A stretch of 64,000 bases of DNA from Vibrio sp. CK2-1 (GCF_021726515.1 NZ_JAKKCJ010000003.1:310001-374000); one strand, 5' to 3'; shown: positions 48,980-62,033, counted from the stretch's first letter. A program made the numbers and translations. The notes: generated by a model from the sequence alone, not told the origin.

Positions 48980-50563
48980 ATGAACTTAATCGATTTTACT
49001 TCTTCCGCGGCATCTTTGCTGCCTCCGGCTATCGCTTTGACGATGGCCATTCTGACCCGACGTGTTCTTTTATCACTTGGTTTTGGTATTTTACTGGGTG
49101 CGTTTTTGCTGGCTGATTTTTCATTATCAGGTGCATTAAGCTATACCAGTTCTACCGTAGTGGGCGTGTTTGTTAGTGATGGCGGATTGAACTGGGACAG
49201 CCTTTTTATCCTACTTTTCCTCGTTCTTCTTGGCATGATGACAGCTTTGCTGACTCTATCTGGTGGTACTTATGCTTTTGCTGAGTGGGCTCAAAAGCGC
49301 ATTAAAAGTAAAAGAGGGGCACAACTTCTTGCGGCTTGGCTAGGGGTGTTTATCTTTATTGATGATTACTTCAACAGCTTAGCAGTAGGTGCGATTTCTC
49401 GCCCTGTGACCGATCGCTTTCAGGTTTCTCGTTCTAAATTAGCTTATATTCTAGACTCAACTGCGGCACCTATGTGTGTGATTATGCCGGCTTCTAGCTG
49501 GGGCGCTTATATCATGACAGTAGTAAGCGGCATTTTAATCTCACATGGTATTACTGAGTATTCTGCTCTAGGCGCATATATGCGTTTAGTTCCGATGAAC
49601 TACTATGCGATTTTTGCTTTATTAATGGTATTTGCCATGATCTGGTTTGATCTTAATGTTGGCCCTATGCGTAAGCATGAGATTGCAGCGGGTCAAGGTA
49701 AAACCGATGATCGTGATGAGAATGCACCAGATTTAACGGAAGAGTCTGAAATTAAAGAAAGTAAAGAAGGCACGGTTTCTAACCTGATTCTGCCTATCGT
49801 TGCTTTAATTATTGCAACCGTGTACTTCATGATCAGCTCTGGTGCGGATGCATTAAGCTCTGATGGCCAAGCATTTAGCTTATTAAAAGCGTTTGAAAAT
49901 ACTAATGTTGGCCAGTCTTTATTCTATGGTGCGTTAGTTGGTTTGATTTGTGCGGTAGGAACCGTATTAAAGCAAAAAATGCCAGCAAGAGATGTGTTAA
50001 TTACTTTATGGATTGGTGCTAAATCAATGTTTGGCGCGATTTTGATCTTAGCCTTTGCATGGACAATTGGCTCTGTGATTAAAGATATGGGCACCGGTGC
50101 TTACCTATCAACACTAGTAGAAGGCAACATCGACGTACATTGGTTGCCGGTACTACTGTTCTTGCTTTCAGGTGTGATGGCATTTTCAACCGGAACGTCA
50201 TGGGGCACATTCGGCATCATGTTACCAATTGCAGGCGATCTAGCTGGCGCGACCGATTTAGCACTTATGCTACCTATGTTAAGTGCAGTACTTGCAGGCT
50301 CTGTATTTGGTGACCACTGTTCACCGATTTCAGATACAACAATCTTGTCATCGACAGGGGCGCGTTGTAACCATATCGACCACGTATCTACTCAGTTACC
50401 TTATGCACTAGCAACTGCGATAGTTTCATCTGTAGGCTTTATCGTTTTAGGCATGACAGATTCTTCGCTGATGGGCTTTAGTGCAGCAAGTGTGACCTTT
50501 GTGGTTTGTTGTATCGTAATGTCAGTTATTTCAAAATCAAAAATGAAAAAAGCCGCAGCTTAA
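48980..50563 (+). CDS. NhaC-family transporter, probable lysine importer (LysW type)
   Basis: A 527-residue inner-membrane protein with about 12 helices and the NhaC-family segments FIDDYFNSLAVG and AGSVFGDHCSPISDTTILSS. Annotation tools call this family Na+/H+ antiporters, but the lysine riboswitch in front of it points to lysine uptake, as proposed for the riboswitch-linked members (LysW) of this family. The ATG at 48980 has no recognisable ribosome site because a U run precedes it, so the riboswitch may act on translation as well. A long acidic cytoplasmic loop lies near residues 240-270. A terminator follows. Confidence 0.88.
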   Translation: MNLIDFTSSAASLLPPAIALTMAILTRRVLLSLGFGILLGAFLLADFSLSGALSYTSSTVVGVFVSDGGLNWDSLFILLFLVLLGMMTALLTLSGGTYAFAEWAQKRIKSKRGAQLLAAWLGVFIFIDDYFNSLAVGAISRPVTDRFQVSRSKLAYILDSTAAPMCVIMPASSWGAYIMTVVSGILISHGITEYSALGAYMRLVPMNYYAIFALLMVFAMIWFDLNVGPMRKHEIAAGQGKTDDRDENAPDLTEESEIKESKEGTVSNLILPIVALIIATVYFMISSGADALSSDGQAFSLLKAFENTNVGQSLFYGALVGLICAVGTVLKQKMPARDVLITLWIGAKSMFGAILILAFAWTIGSVIKDMGTGAYLSTLVEGNIDVHWLPVLLFLLSGVMAFSTGTSWGTFGIMLPIAGDLAGATDLALMLPMLSAVLAGSVFGDHCSPISDTTILSSTGARCNHIDHVSTQLPYALATAIVSSVGFIVLGMTDSSLMGFSAASVTFVVCCIVMSVISKSKMKKAAA

Positions 50564-50586
50564 TTTCTTATTTTGATTGTGTTATC

Positions 50587-50622
50587 AAAGGCTGAGTTAG
50601 CGAATAACTCAGCCTTTTTTGT
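50587..50622 (+). terminator. Rho-independent terminator after the NhaC-family gene
   Basis: The 13-bp stem AAAGGCTGAGTTA / TAACTCAGCCTTT (50587-50599, 50605-50617) followed by T residues. Confidence 0.94.
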
Positions 50623-50670
50623 ATAAAACTTTCATGATTGGTTTGATATGAAAATAATTCAAATAAAGGC

Positions 50671-50699
50671 TTGAAAAAACATTAGAGCTTGGGTAGTGT
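50671..50699 (+). promoter_or_regulatory. Candidate his operon promoter
   Basis: A -35 TTGAAA (50671-50676), a 17-base spacer and a -10 TAGTGT (50694-50699). It would start the transcript about 27 bases before the leader peptide gene. Confidence 0.5.
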
Positions 50700-50732
50700 G
50701 AAGTTATTGAAACTGATTGAGCAAACAAACAT

Positions 50733-50792
50733 ATGCGCACATTGAATATTAACATTCATCATCACCATCATCCTGTTATATCTTGCGGGTGA
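50733..50792 (+). CDS. hisL: his operon leader peptide
   Basis: A 19-residue frame, MRTLNINIHHHHHPVISCG, containing five consecutive histidines. Ribosome stalling at these codons when charged His-tRNA is scarce would favour the antiterminator. E. coli HisL has seven histidines. The attenuator follows directly, and hisG begins 169 bp later. Confidence 0.93.
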   Translation: MRTLNINIHHHHHPVISCG

Positions 50793-50801
50793 GTGTGTGC
50801 A

Positions 50802-50880
50802 TCCGGAAGATACCTCTTCCGGACGTGAATCAGTAAAAAGATTCAAACCCTCGGAAGAGTTTTCTCTCCGGGGGTTTTTT
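50802..50880 (+). terminator. his attenuator (pause hairpin, antiterminator and terminator)
   Basis: The first hairpin is TCCGGAAGA / TCTTCCGGA (50802-50810, 50815-50823). CTCTTCCGGA of its 3' arm can instead pair with TCGGAAGAG (50851-50859), forming the antiterminator. The terminator is AACCCTCGGAAGAG with CTCTCCGGGGGTT (about 50846-50876) and a T run to 50880. This is the standard attenuation layout. Confidence 0.92.
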
Positions 50881-50961
50881 CATTCAGGGACGTTAAAAAT
50901 AACTAATTTACTATTGGTGATGTATCACTAATAAACAAATCAAAAATACAGGGATAGAAAT

Positions 50962-51858
50962 ATGACAAATTCACGATTAAGAATTGCGATTCAAAAGAAA
51001 GGCCGCTTGAGCAAAGAATGCCAAGATCTACTTAAAAAATGTGGTGTGAAATTTAATATTGCTGGCGAAAGACTGGTAGTACACAGTGAAAACATGCCAA
51101 TCGATTTATTGCTCGTTCGTGATGATGACATTCCTGGCTTGATCATGGATGGGGTGGTTGACCTTGGCTTTATCGGTGAGAATGAACTAGAAGAAGTTCG
51201 ACTAGATCGTAAAGCCGAAGGTTCACCATGTGAATTTAAAGCGTTGCGTCGCCTAGATTTCGGTGGTTGTCGTTTATCTATCGCTATTAATAAAGATGAA
51301 ACTTACAACGGCCCACAAGATCTAGCGGGCAAACGTATCGCGACAACTTACCCACACTTATTAAAAAGCTACATGGACGAGCAAGGCATTAACTTCAGTA
51401 CTTGTATGTTAACTGGCTCGGTTGAAGTGGCACCTCGTGCTGGCCTTGCTGATGCCATTGCAGATTTAGTTTCAACCGGTGCGACTTTAGAAGCCAATGG
51501 ACTAAAAGAAGCAGAAGTAATTTTCCGATCTAAAGCGACATTAATTCAACGTATTGGTGAGTTTTCAGCAGAGCAAGATAGTTTGATTGAAAAGCTGCTA
51601 ACTCGCATGCAAGGCGTGATTCAAGCGAAAGAATCAAAATACATCATGCTGCACGCCCCATCTGATAAGTTAGAACAAATCAAACAACTATTACCGGGCG
51701 CGGAAGATCCTACCGTTCTACCTTTATCTCAAGAAAAAAATCGTGTCGCAGTACACCTAGTTAGTACCGAAAACCTTTTCTGGGAAACCATGGAAGGCTT
51801 AAAAGAGCTTGGTGCAAGTTCAATCTTAGTGTTACCAATTGAAAAAATGATGGAGTAA
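50962..51858 (+). CDS. hisG: ATP phosphoribosyltransferase
   Basis: The first and feedback-inhibited enzyme of histidine synthesis; joins ATP and PRPP. It is the long form, 298 residues, with [10 protein letters not shown] at the N terminus, the PRPP-binding [14 protein letters not shown], and a C-terminal ACT-like regulatory domain (about 225-298) that binds histidine. The short form with HisZ is excluded by length and domain content. A GGGATAG site precedes the ATG. Confidence 0.97.
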   Translation: MTNSRLRIAIQKKGRLSKECQDLLKKCGVKFNIAGERLVVHSENMPIDLLLVRDDDIPGLIMDGVVDLGFIGENELEEVRLDRKAEGSPCEFKALRRLDFGGCRLSIAINKDETYNGPQDLAGKRIATTYPHLLKSYMDEQGINFSTCMLTGSVEVAPRAGLADAIADLVSTGATLEANGLKEAEVIFRSKATLIQRIGEFSAEQDSLIEKLLTRMQGVIQAKESKYIMLHAPSDKLEQIKQLLPGAEDPTVLPLSQEKNRVAVHLVSTENLFWETMEGLKELGASSILVLPIEKMME

Positions 51859-51863
51859 GCAAT

Positions 51864-53156
51864 ATGAAAACCGTCGTTTGGCAATCATTAAGCGAAGAGC
51901 AACAAAATGCAGTCCTTGAGCGCCCAGCAATTAGCGATGGTGCTAACATCACCTCAATAGTCACTGATGTATTAAATCAAGTGAAACAAGATGGTGATGC
52001 TGCAATCAAAGAATTAACCGCCAAGTTCGATAAAGTGACGCCTGAATCGATTCGAGTCTCAGAGCAAGAAATTGATGAAGCAGCAGCACGTTTATCTGAA
52101 GAAATGAAGCAAGCGCTAGAACAGGCGCACAAGAACATTTCGGTTTTCCACAAAGCGCAAAAAGCACAGCCTTTAAGTGTGGAAACGCAACCGGGTGTGG
52201 TGTGTGAGCTAGTAACTCGTGCAATCAATAAGGTCGGTTTATATATTCCAGGTGGTAGTGCGCCATTACCTTCAACTGTCTTAATGCTAGGCGTACCGGC
52301 GCAAATTGCGGGCTGTCGTAAGGTAGTGCTATGTTCACCACCACCGATTGCTGATGAAATCTTGTATGTGGCGAAACTGTGTAATATCGATGAAGTTTAC
52401 AATGTCGGTGGCGCTCAAGCGGTTGCTGCTATGGCTTACGGCACAGAGACGGTTTCTAAGGTCGATAAAATCTTTGGTCCAGGTAACGCCTTTGTGACTG
52501 AAGCCAAACGCCAGGTAAGCAATGATTTCCGCGGTGCTGCGATTGATATGCCAGCCGGCCCTTCAGAAGTATTAGTGATTGCTGATGAAACAGCGGATGC
52601 AGATTTTGTCGCCGCAGATTTATTGTCTCAAGCAGAGCACGGCCCAGATTCACAAGTGGTGCTATTAACGCCATCGCCGATGATTGCAGATCAAGTGGCA
52701 GAAGCGGTTCAGCAGCAGCTTAAGTCTTTATCTCGTAGTGATATTGCAGAAAAAGCCCTTGGCTCAAGCTTGATTGTGATCACCGAATCTTTGACCCAAT
52801 GTGTGTCAATTTCAAACTTCTATGGTCCAGAACACTTAATTGTTCAAACCAAGAATCCACGTGAACTATTGCCTTTGTTGGATAACGCAGGCTCTATTTT
52901 CCTAGGTCAATGGTCGCCTGAATCGGTAGGGGATTATGCTTCGGGTACTAACCACGTACTGCCTACTTATGGGTATACTCGAACTTACTCAAGCCTAGGT
53001 TTAGCGGATTTCTCAAAACGTATGACAGTGCAAGAGTTATCTAAAGATGGCTTGAAAGGCTTAGCGCAAACTGTCGTTACCATGGCAGAAGCGGAAGGTC
53101 TTGATGCTCACAAACGTGCCGTCACCATTCGTATCGACAAACTGAATCAGCAATAG
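51864..53156 (+). CDS. hisD: Histidinol dehydrogenase
   Basis: A zinc enzyme that oxidises histidinol to histidine in two NAD-dependent steps. The segments [51 protein letters not shown] and GTNHVLPT are all conserved. The product is 430 residues. It begins five bases after hisG. Confidence 0.97.
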   Translation: MKTVVWQSLSEEQQNAVLERPAISDGANITSIVTDVLNQVKQDGDAAIKELTAKFDKVTPESIRVSEQEIDEAAARLSEEMKQALEQAHKNISVFHKAQKAQPLSVETQPGVVCELVTRAINKVGLYIPGGSAPLPSTVLMLGVPAQIAGCRKVVLCSPPPIADEILYVAKLCNIDEVYNVGGAQAVAAMAYGTETVSKVDKIFGPGNAFVTEAKRQVSNDFRGAAIDMPAGPSEVLVIADETADADFVAADLLSQAEHGPDSQVVLLTPSPMIADQVAEAVQQQLKSLSRSDIAEKALGSSLIVITESLTQCVSISNFYGPEHLIVQTKNPRELLPLLDNAGSIFLGQWSPESVGDYASGTNHVLPTYGYTRTYSSLGLADFSKRMTVQELSKDGLKGLAQTVVTMAEAEGLDAHKRAVTIRIDKLNQQ

Positions 53157-53164
53157 GCAGGTAG

Positions 53165-54217
<1,053 letters not shown>

Positions 54218-54281
54218 TATATTCAAAAAATAATGTAAGTCACCCACAAGCTGGGTGGCTGCTCTAAGAAAGGAAGTCAAT

Positions 54282-55354
54282 GTGAGCCAAGCTAATAAAA
54301 TTCTCTTTATCGACCGAGATGGCACCTTAATTGTTGAGCCGCCGGAAGATTTTCAAGTTGACCGTTTAGACAAGCTGAAATTCGAGCCTAATGTCATTCC
54401 GGTATTATTAAAACTTCAAGATGCGGGCTATCGTTTAGTGATGGTTACTAACCAAGACGGCCTAGGTACCGATAGCTACCCACAAGCGGACTTTGATGCG
54501 CCACACAATATGATGATGGATATCTTCACATCGCAAGGCGTGAAATTTGATGATGTGTTGATTTGCCCACACTTTGATCATGAAAATTGCACTTGCCGCA
54601 AGCCGAAATTAGGCTTAGTTAAAGACTACTTACAGCAAGGTAAAGTCGATTTTAAAACTTCGGCAGTAATTGGCGATCGTGAAACCGATTTACAGCTAGC
54701 AGAGAATATGGCGATCCGTGGAATTCAGTACAACCCTGAAACCATGAATTGGTTAGATATCTTAAAAGATTTAACCGTGAATGCTCGTACATCTACGGTG
54801 GTTCGTACTACCAAAGAAACCGATATTCGTATTGCGGTTAATTTAGATGAGCAGGGCGGCAATCAAATCTCAACCGGTATGGGCTTCTTTGATCACATGC
54901 TAGATCAAATCGCCACACACGGCGGCTTCCAAATGAAAGTGGACGTTAAAGGTGATTTACACATTGATGACCACCACACCATTGAAGATACCGCTTTAGC
55001 CCTTGGCCAAGCATTAAAAGAAGCGCTTGGTGATAAACGTGGTATCGGTCGCTTTGGTTTTAGTCTGCCAATGGATGAATGTTTAGCGCAATGTGGCTTG
55101 GATTTATCTGGCCGTCCTTATTTGAAATTTGATGCTAAATTCAGCCGTGATCAAGTGGGCGATTTATCTACGGAAATGGTGGTGCACTTCTTCCGCTCAT
55201 TGACAGATACGCTAGCTTGTACGCTGCACTTATCTTCAACTGGCGACAACGATCACCACATTATCGAAAGCTTGTTTAAAGCCTTTGGTCGTACGCTACG
55301 TCAAGCGATTAAAGTGGAAGGTAACGAACTGCCAAGTAGTAAAGGAGTGCTGTA

Positions 55355-55355
<1 letters not shown>
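54282..55355 (+). CDS. hisB: Bifunctional histidinol-phosphatase / imidazoleglycerol-phosphate dehydratase
   Basis: A fused enzyme for two pathway steps. The N-terminal HAD phosphatase carries FIDRDGTL (about 10-17) and zinc-binding residues in [11 protein letters not shown]. The C-terminal dehydratase (about 165-357) has [31 protein letters not shown] and the second metal repeat DNDHHIIES. The start is a GTG at 54282 with AGGAAG upstream. The product is 357 residues, as in E. coli. Confidence 0.96.
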
Positions 55356-57499
<2,144 letters not shown>

Positions 57500-57503
<4 letters not shown>

Positions 57504-58159
57504 GTGAAGCATTAACAACACAATCAACGTTTCAAGCGTCAGATATTATCGCATTAAGTGAGCGTATTGATTGGGATAAAGTCGATGGCCTAGTGCCTGT
57601 AATCGTACAAGATTACGTTTCTAGCCAAGTACTAATGATGGGCTACATGAATGTGGATGCGCTACAAAAAACCGCAGATACTGGTTTAGTGACTTTCTAT
57701 TCTCGTACTAAACAGCGTCTTTGGACTAAAGGTGAAGAATCAGGCAACAGCCTAGGTTTAGTGAACCTTGCGCTGGATTGTGACAACGATACTCTGCTGG
57801 CCAAAGTAAACCCAATTGGCCCAACTTGCCATACTGGCACAACGACTTGCTTTGATGCGGATAAGCAAGACGAAAGCCAATTGGTGTGGCTTCATCAACT
57901 TGAGCAATTATTGGCTGCCCGCAAGAGTGCCGACCCTGAATCCTCCTACACCGCAAGTCTCTATGCTCGCGGTACGAAACGTATATCGCAGAAAGTGGGT
58001 GAAGAGGGCGTTGAAGTCGCGCTTGCGGCAACGTCGGGCGACAAGGCGGAATTAGTGTGTGAATCAGCAGATTTGATGTACCACTTGTTTGTACTGCTAC
58101 AAGATCAAGGTCTATCGTTTAATGATGTGATTAATAAGTTGAAAGAGCGTCATCAATAA
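57500..58159 (+). CDS. hisIE: Bifunctional phosphoribosyl-AMP cyclohydrolase / phosphoribosyl-ATP pyrophosphatase
   Basis: A fused enzyme. The N-terminal cyclohydrolase has [22 protein letters not shown] and zinc residues in DCDNDT and [11 protein letters not shown]. The C-terminal pyrophosphatase (about 128-219) has SYTASL and [13 protein letters not shown]. The product is 219 residues. It overlaps hisF by four bases (ATGA) and ends the operon. Confidence 0.96.
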
Positions 58160-58188
58160 ATAACTTTTCATTGAAAATGATTGAAACC

Positions 58189-58220
58189 AAAGGCTAGGTA
58201 TTTACCTGGCCTTTTTTGTG
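58189..58220 (+). terminator. Terminator of the his operon
   Basis: AAAGGCTAGG (58189-58198) pairs with CCTGGCCTTT (58205-58214) with one G-U pair, then a T run. Confidence 0.92.
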
Positions 58221-58270
58221 CCTGATGATTTTTAAAGTTAATTTTCTGATATATCAATGCTATATAAATT

Positions 58271-58290
58271 TACTATACAATTGTGCAGTA
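58271..58290. promoter_or_regulatory. Palindrome A, candidate MarR operator
   Basis: TACTATACAATTGTGCAGTA is a 20-bp palindrome with two mismatched position pairs, centred on CAATTG, about 127 bp before the MarR gene. MarR regulators bind palindromes of about this length. Confidence 0.5.
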
Positions 58291-58304
58291 TTCTTCTTGT
58301 CAAG

Positions 58305-58325
58305 ATAGTAAGTAAGGCTTACTAT
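58305..58325. promoter_or_regulatory. Palindrome B, candidate MarR operator
   Basis: ATAGTAAG (58305-58312) and CTTACTAT (58318-58325), perfect 8-bp arms with a 5-bp centre. It lies 15 bp after palindrome A. Both share the TACT/AGTA element. Confidence 0.55.
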
Positions 58326-58416
58326 ATTTGGGTGTTCACACTTTGCCCCTTGTTATCCATAACCAAAGTGTCACTCTTCCTAGCTATTCTTATAAGGTTC
58401 TTATTGAAGGTTTCGC

Positions 58417-58839
58417 ATGGCTAAAACACCTGTTGGCTCTCTACTGTTTGATGTATCACGTCTGATTCGCAAAAAATTTCAGAATGATCCAGAGATAGGC
58501 TGCATTACTTTGGCGCAAGCAAAAGCATTAAGCATCATTGCTCGTAATGAAGGCATTAAACAGGTTGAGTTAGCCGAGTTATTGGAAATAAAACCAATGA
58601 CAGTCGTAAGAGTGATTGATCAACTCGTTGCAGAAGGGCTAGTCAAACGCTGCGCTAGTCCTTCTGATCGACGTGCTCATTTGATTTATTTATTACCGGC
58701 GGCCAAATTACGCCTTACTGTTGTAGATAAAGTCGGTAGTAAAGTATGGGAATCAGGATTGGCAGGGTTAAGTGAGCAGCAACGTGAGCAATTCATTGCC
58801 ACACTTGAGCACATCCACCGAAACTTATCAGACAATTAA
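58417..58839 (+). CDS. MarR-family transcriptional regulator
   Basis: A 140-residue winged-helix regulator (recognition region ELAELLEIKPMTVVRVIDQLVAEGLVKR, wing SPSDRRAH). It is the first gene of a MarR-EmrA-EmrB unit and probably represses that unit, releasing DNA when drugs bind. Two palindromes in the leader are good operator candidates. It resembles SlyA/EmrR in size and in gene order. Confidence 0.9.
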   Translation: MAKTPVGSLLFDVSRLIRKKFQNDPEIGCITLAQAKALSIIARNEGIKQVELAELLEIKPMTVVRVIDQLVAEGLVKRCASPSDRRAHLIYLLPAAKLRLTVVDKVGSKVWESGLAGLSEQQREQFIATLEHIHRNLSDN

Positions 58840-58859
58840 CATTCACTTTAGGTAATAAT

Positions 58860-59936
58860 ATGGCTAACGAACCCACTCAAACAATGGAAGAGGAACTCCC
58901 TCAACCATCGCCTAAAAAATCAAAGTTTAAGTCTAAGCGCTTTTTGCTTTTATTTGTTGTTCCATTGACCTTAATTGCTGGCAGTATTGTGCTTTACCTG
59001 CATGGTGGTCGCTATGTGGAAACGGAAAATGCGTATGTAAAAGCCGATAAAACGCCCATTAATGCAGAAGTGGCTGGTCGTGTGATTAATGTGCCAGTTG
59101 AAGAAAATCAGCATGTTAAAAAAGGCGACTTACTAGTACAAATCGATCCTACACCTTATGAATATGCCGTTGATCGAGCTAAAGCTAACCTTGCTGATGT
59201 ACGTACTGAATTGGAAACCTTGAAAGCAGAATATCAAAGTAAATTAGCTAATATCGATGTGGCGCAAAGCCAGTTAGATTACGCGCGCCTAGAAGAAAAA
59301 CGCCAATATAACTTACGTCAGAAAAACTATTCTTCTGAAGCCGATTATGATTCAGCAAGACAAAAAACCTTATTGTTTGAACTTCAAATTAACGCCTTAC
59401 AAAAAGCACTAAAACAAGTTGCTGAAAGTCTTGGTGGTGATCCAGAGGCCCCAACGGAATTGCACCCTAAATATCAATTAGCGCTAGCGGAACTTGATCA
59501 AGCGAAAAACGATTTAGAGCACGTTAATGTTTATGCGCCAAACGATGGTGTGGTTTCTAAGGTATTAGAGGATGGCCAATACATTACCTCGAACAGTACA
59601 ACGATGTTGCTAGTGGCAGATACGAATTTATGGATAGAAGCCAACTTCACTGAAAAAGAAATGACTAATATTAAAGTCGGCCAAGAAGTGGATATTGAAA
59701 TTGATTATGCGCCTGGCCATCAATGGAAAGGTCATGTAACCAGCATTAGCCCTGCAACAGGTTCTGAGTATTCCGTGATCCCTGCTCAAAACGCAACCGG
59801 TAACTGGGTTAAAGTGACGCAGCGACTACCGATTCGTATTTCAATTGAAGAAAAAGAAAATATGCCAACATTACGTGCCGGTTTAAGTGCCATTGTGACC
59901 GTTGATACTAAGCATACCCGTCACTTGTCATTTTAA
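58860..59936 (+). CDS. HlyD-family membrane fusion protein (EmrA-like)
   Basis: The periplasmic adaptor of a tripartite efflux pump, 358 residues. A single N-terminal membrane segment (about 28-47) is followed by a split lipoyl domain (AEVAGRVINVPVEENQHVKKGD, later VYAPNDGVVSKV), a helical hairpin (about 100-190) and a beta barrel. It follows the MarR gene by 20 bases and precedes the transporter by nine, matching the emrRAB layout. Confidence 0.9.
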   Translation: MANEPTQTMEEELPQPSPKKSKFKSKRFLLLFVVPLTLIAGSIVLYLHGGRYVETENAYVKADKTPINAEVAGRVINVPVEENQHVKKGDLLVQIDPTPYEYAVDRAKANLADVRTELETLKAEYQSKLANIDVAQSQLDYARLEEKRQYNLRQKNYSSEADYDSARQKTLLFELQINALQKALKQVAESLGGDPEAPTELHPKYQLALAELDQAKNDLEHVNVYAPNDGVVSKVLEDGQYITSNSTTMLLVADTNLWIEANFTEKEMTNIKVGQEVDIEIDYAPGHQWKGHVTSISPATGSEYSVIPAQNATGNWVKVTQRLPIRISIEEKENMPTLRAGLSAIVTVDTKHTRHLSF

Positions 59937-59945
59937 GGCTAGGTT

Positions 59946-61460
59946 ATGAGCGAAGTTACATTACAAGCTAATGAGAAAGAGGACGGCGCAAAAAGGCTCC
60001 TGATCACTTTTTCGGTAATGTTAGCAACCATCATGCAAGCGTTGGATACCACGATTGCTAACGTGGCACTGCCGCACATGCAAGGTTCAATGGGCGCAAC
60101 GCAAGACCAGATCTCGTGGGTCTTAACCTCCTATATTGTTGCCTCTGCCATCGCCATGCCTTTAACTGGTTTTGTGGCAGCGCGTATTGGCCGTAAGCGT
60201 TTATTCATTTACTCGGTGATTGGCTTTACTATCGCATCGGCTTTATGTGGTGCGGCGCAATCACTTGACCAAATTATCTTATTCCGTTTATTACAAGGGA
60301 TTTTTGGCGCGAGCTTAGTACCATTATCACAGTCAGTACTATTAGACACTTACCCGAAAGAACAACATGGTTCTGCAATGGCCTTATGGGGCGTTGGGGT
60401 GATGGTAGGCCCGATCCTTGGACCGTCGCTTGGTGGTTGGTTAACTGAGTATTATAACTGGCGTTGGGTGTTCTACATTAACATCCCGTTTGGTGCGCTA
60501 GCTTGGTTTGGTATTGCCGCCTATGTAAAAGAAACGGCGATTGAAGCCGATAGAAAATTTGATTTGTTTGGTTTCACGCTTATCGCTTTTGCTATCGGAG
60601 CATTACAGCTATTTCTTGATCGAGGTGAATCACAAAACTGGTATTCCAGCATGGAAATCGTGATTGAATCCGCAATTGCTGCACTGGCATTTTATATGTT
60701 TATTGTTCACATGTTTACCGCGAAAAAACCGTTCCTCGACCCTGAAATGTTTGCCGATAGAAACTTCGTAGTAGGCATAACAATTGGCTTTATGATGGGG
60801 GTAGTGTTGCTGGCAACCATGGCATTATTACCACCATTTATGCAAAGTTTGATGGGTTATCCGGTACTTGATGTCGGCTTTTTATTAACGCCTCGTGGTT
60901 TTGGTACTATGACGGGGATGTTGATTGTTGGCCGTCTCGCCCGAAAAGTCGATCTGCGTTACCTAATGGTTATCGGGATATTATTAATGATTTTTTCATT
61001 ATGGGAAATGACGTTATTTAATGCTGAAGTGAGCTCGTGGGATATTATCCGCACTGGTGTCGTACAAGGGCTCGGTTTAGGCTTGGTGTTCGTACCGTTA
61101 TCAACCATGACCTTCTCAAGCATACAGCCTAAATATCGCACCGAAGGGACAGCGTTATACAGTTTGATTCGTAACATAGGTAGTAGTATTGGGATATCCG
61201 CGGTAACGACTTATTTAGCTCATCGAGTTCAATATAACCATGAAGTGTTTGCTCAGTACATTACGCCATTTAGCCACCCATTACATATGGCAGCAGAAAA
61301 GGGCATGTATGACATTACAACCCAAGCTGGTTTATATGCGATTGATGCCGAGGTCAACCGACAAGCTGCAATCTTAGGTTACTTGCAAGATTACCGCTTA
61401 ATGATGTTTGTGTGCGTCATTATGTTGCCAATGATCTTCTTGTTTAAGAAGAGTCGGTAG
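59946..61460 (+). CDS. DHA2-family MFS multidrug transporter (EmrB-like)
   Basis: A 14-helix proton-drug antiporter, 504 residues. Motif D1 LDTTIANVALP in helix 1 and motif A GFVAARIGRKRLF are clear; the motif C region reads GVGVMVGPILGPSLGGW. It should export hydrophobic drugs or uncouplers through the adjacent EmrA-like adaptor and an outer-membrane channel such as TolC, which is not in the window. Confidence 0.92.
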   Translation: MSEVTLQANEKEDGAKRLLITFSVMLATIMQALDTTIANVALPHMQGSMGATQDQISWVLTSYIVASAIAMPLTGFVAARIGRKRLFIYSVIGFTIASALCGAAQSLDQIILFRLLQGIFGASLVPLSQSVLLDTYPKEQHGSAMALWGVGVMVGPILGPSLGGWLTEYYNWRWVFYINIPFGALAWFGIAAYVKETAIEADRKFDLFGFTLIAFAIGALQLFLDRGESQNWYSSMEIVIESAIAALAFYMFIVHMFTAKKPFLDPEMFADRNFVVGITIGFMMGVVLLATMALLPPFMQSLMGYPVLDVGFLLTPRGFGTMTGMLIVGRLARKVDLRYLMVIGILLMIFSLWEMTLFNAEVSSWDIIRTGVVQGLGLGLVFVPLSTMTFSSIQPKYRTEGTALYSLIRNIGSSIGISAVTTYLAHRVQYNHEVFAQYITPFSHPLHMAAEKGMYDITTQAGLYAIDAEVNRQAAILGYLQDYRLMMFVCVIMLPMIFLFKKSR

Positions 61461-61484
61461 ATTAAATAGCCTTAGATAGTAAAA

Positions 61485-61527
61485 AGCCCGAATATGTGTC
61501 GCTAACATACTCGGGCTATTCTTTTTA
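61485..61527. terminator. Terminator between emrB-like gene and ychJ
   Basis: AGCCCGA (61485-61491) pairs with TCGGGCT (61511-61517), and TATGT pairs with ACATA inside. T-rich and A-rich flanks make it usable from both sides. Confidence 0.85.
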
Positions 61528-61535
61528 TTAACCTA

Positions 61536-62024
61536 TTAGCCACAGCACTTCTTAAACTTTTTACCACTGCCACATAAACAAGGATCATTTCTGCCTATTT
61601 TAGTGTTGGCAATCGTTTGATTAAGGCGTGGGTCTATTTCCTCTTCTGGCATCACGCCATCTATATAGCGCCATTTGCCATCTTCTTTAACAAATCTTGA
61701 GCGTTCATGTAGGCAATATTGTTTACCATCTTCTGTAAAGTAAGCTTTAAACTCCACAAAACCTTCAGAATCAGAAGGGGTTGGAGCATCAAGGACTTCC
61801 AATTGTACCCAGTCACTTTCAACTGATTGAGCAATGGCTTCGGCTTCTTGTTCGGCTTGGCAAGATGAGTGGTAAGTCTGAATGACAAACTCTACATTAT
61901 CGAGCACATGTGCGCAGTAACGAGCACGCATCAGTTGTTCAGGCAGTTGAGCGTTAGCGGTATTTTGGTGAATAGGCTGACAACATTGGTCATAAGGTTG
62001 CTGACTACAGCATGGGCAAAGCAT
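61536..62024 (-). CDS. ychJ: YchJ family protein with SEC-C motifs
   Basis: A 162-residue protein of the UPF0225/YchJ family. Zinc-binding cysteine clusters lie at both ends: [13 protein letters not shown] at the N terminus and a SEC-C motif [16 protein letters not shown] at the C terminus, with an NTF2-like central domain. SEC-C motifs resemble the zinc finger of SecA. Function is unknown. It ends the downstream side of the EAL-HDOD gene, with a nine-base gap. Confidence 0.92.
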   Translation of the reverse strand: MLCPCCSQQPYDQCCQPIHQNTANAQLPEQLMRARYCAHVLDNVEFVIQTYHSSCQAEQEAEAIAQSVESDWVQLEVLDAPTPSDSEGFVEFKAYFTEDGKQYCLHERSRFVKEDGKWRYIDGVMPEEEIDPRLNQTIANTKIGRNDPCLCGSGKKFKKCCG

Positions 62025-62033
62025 AGTGTTCTC

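Noticed and set aside
48874-49116. 80-codon plus-strand frame over the riboswitch platform
   Set aside because: It overlaps the expression platform and the start of the NhaC-family gene in another frame and has no ribosome site.
54230-54262. Terminator between hisC and hisB
   Set aside because: The CACCCA/TGGGTG hairpin has no T tail and lies inside a continuous biosynthetic operon.
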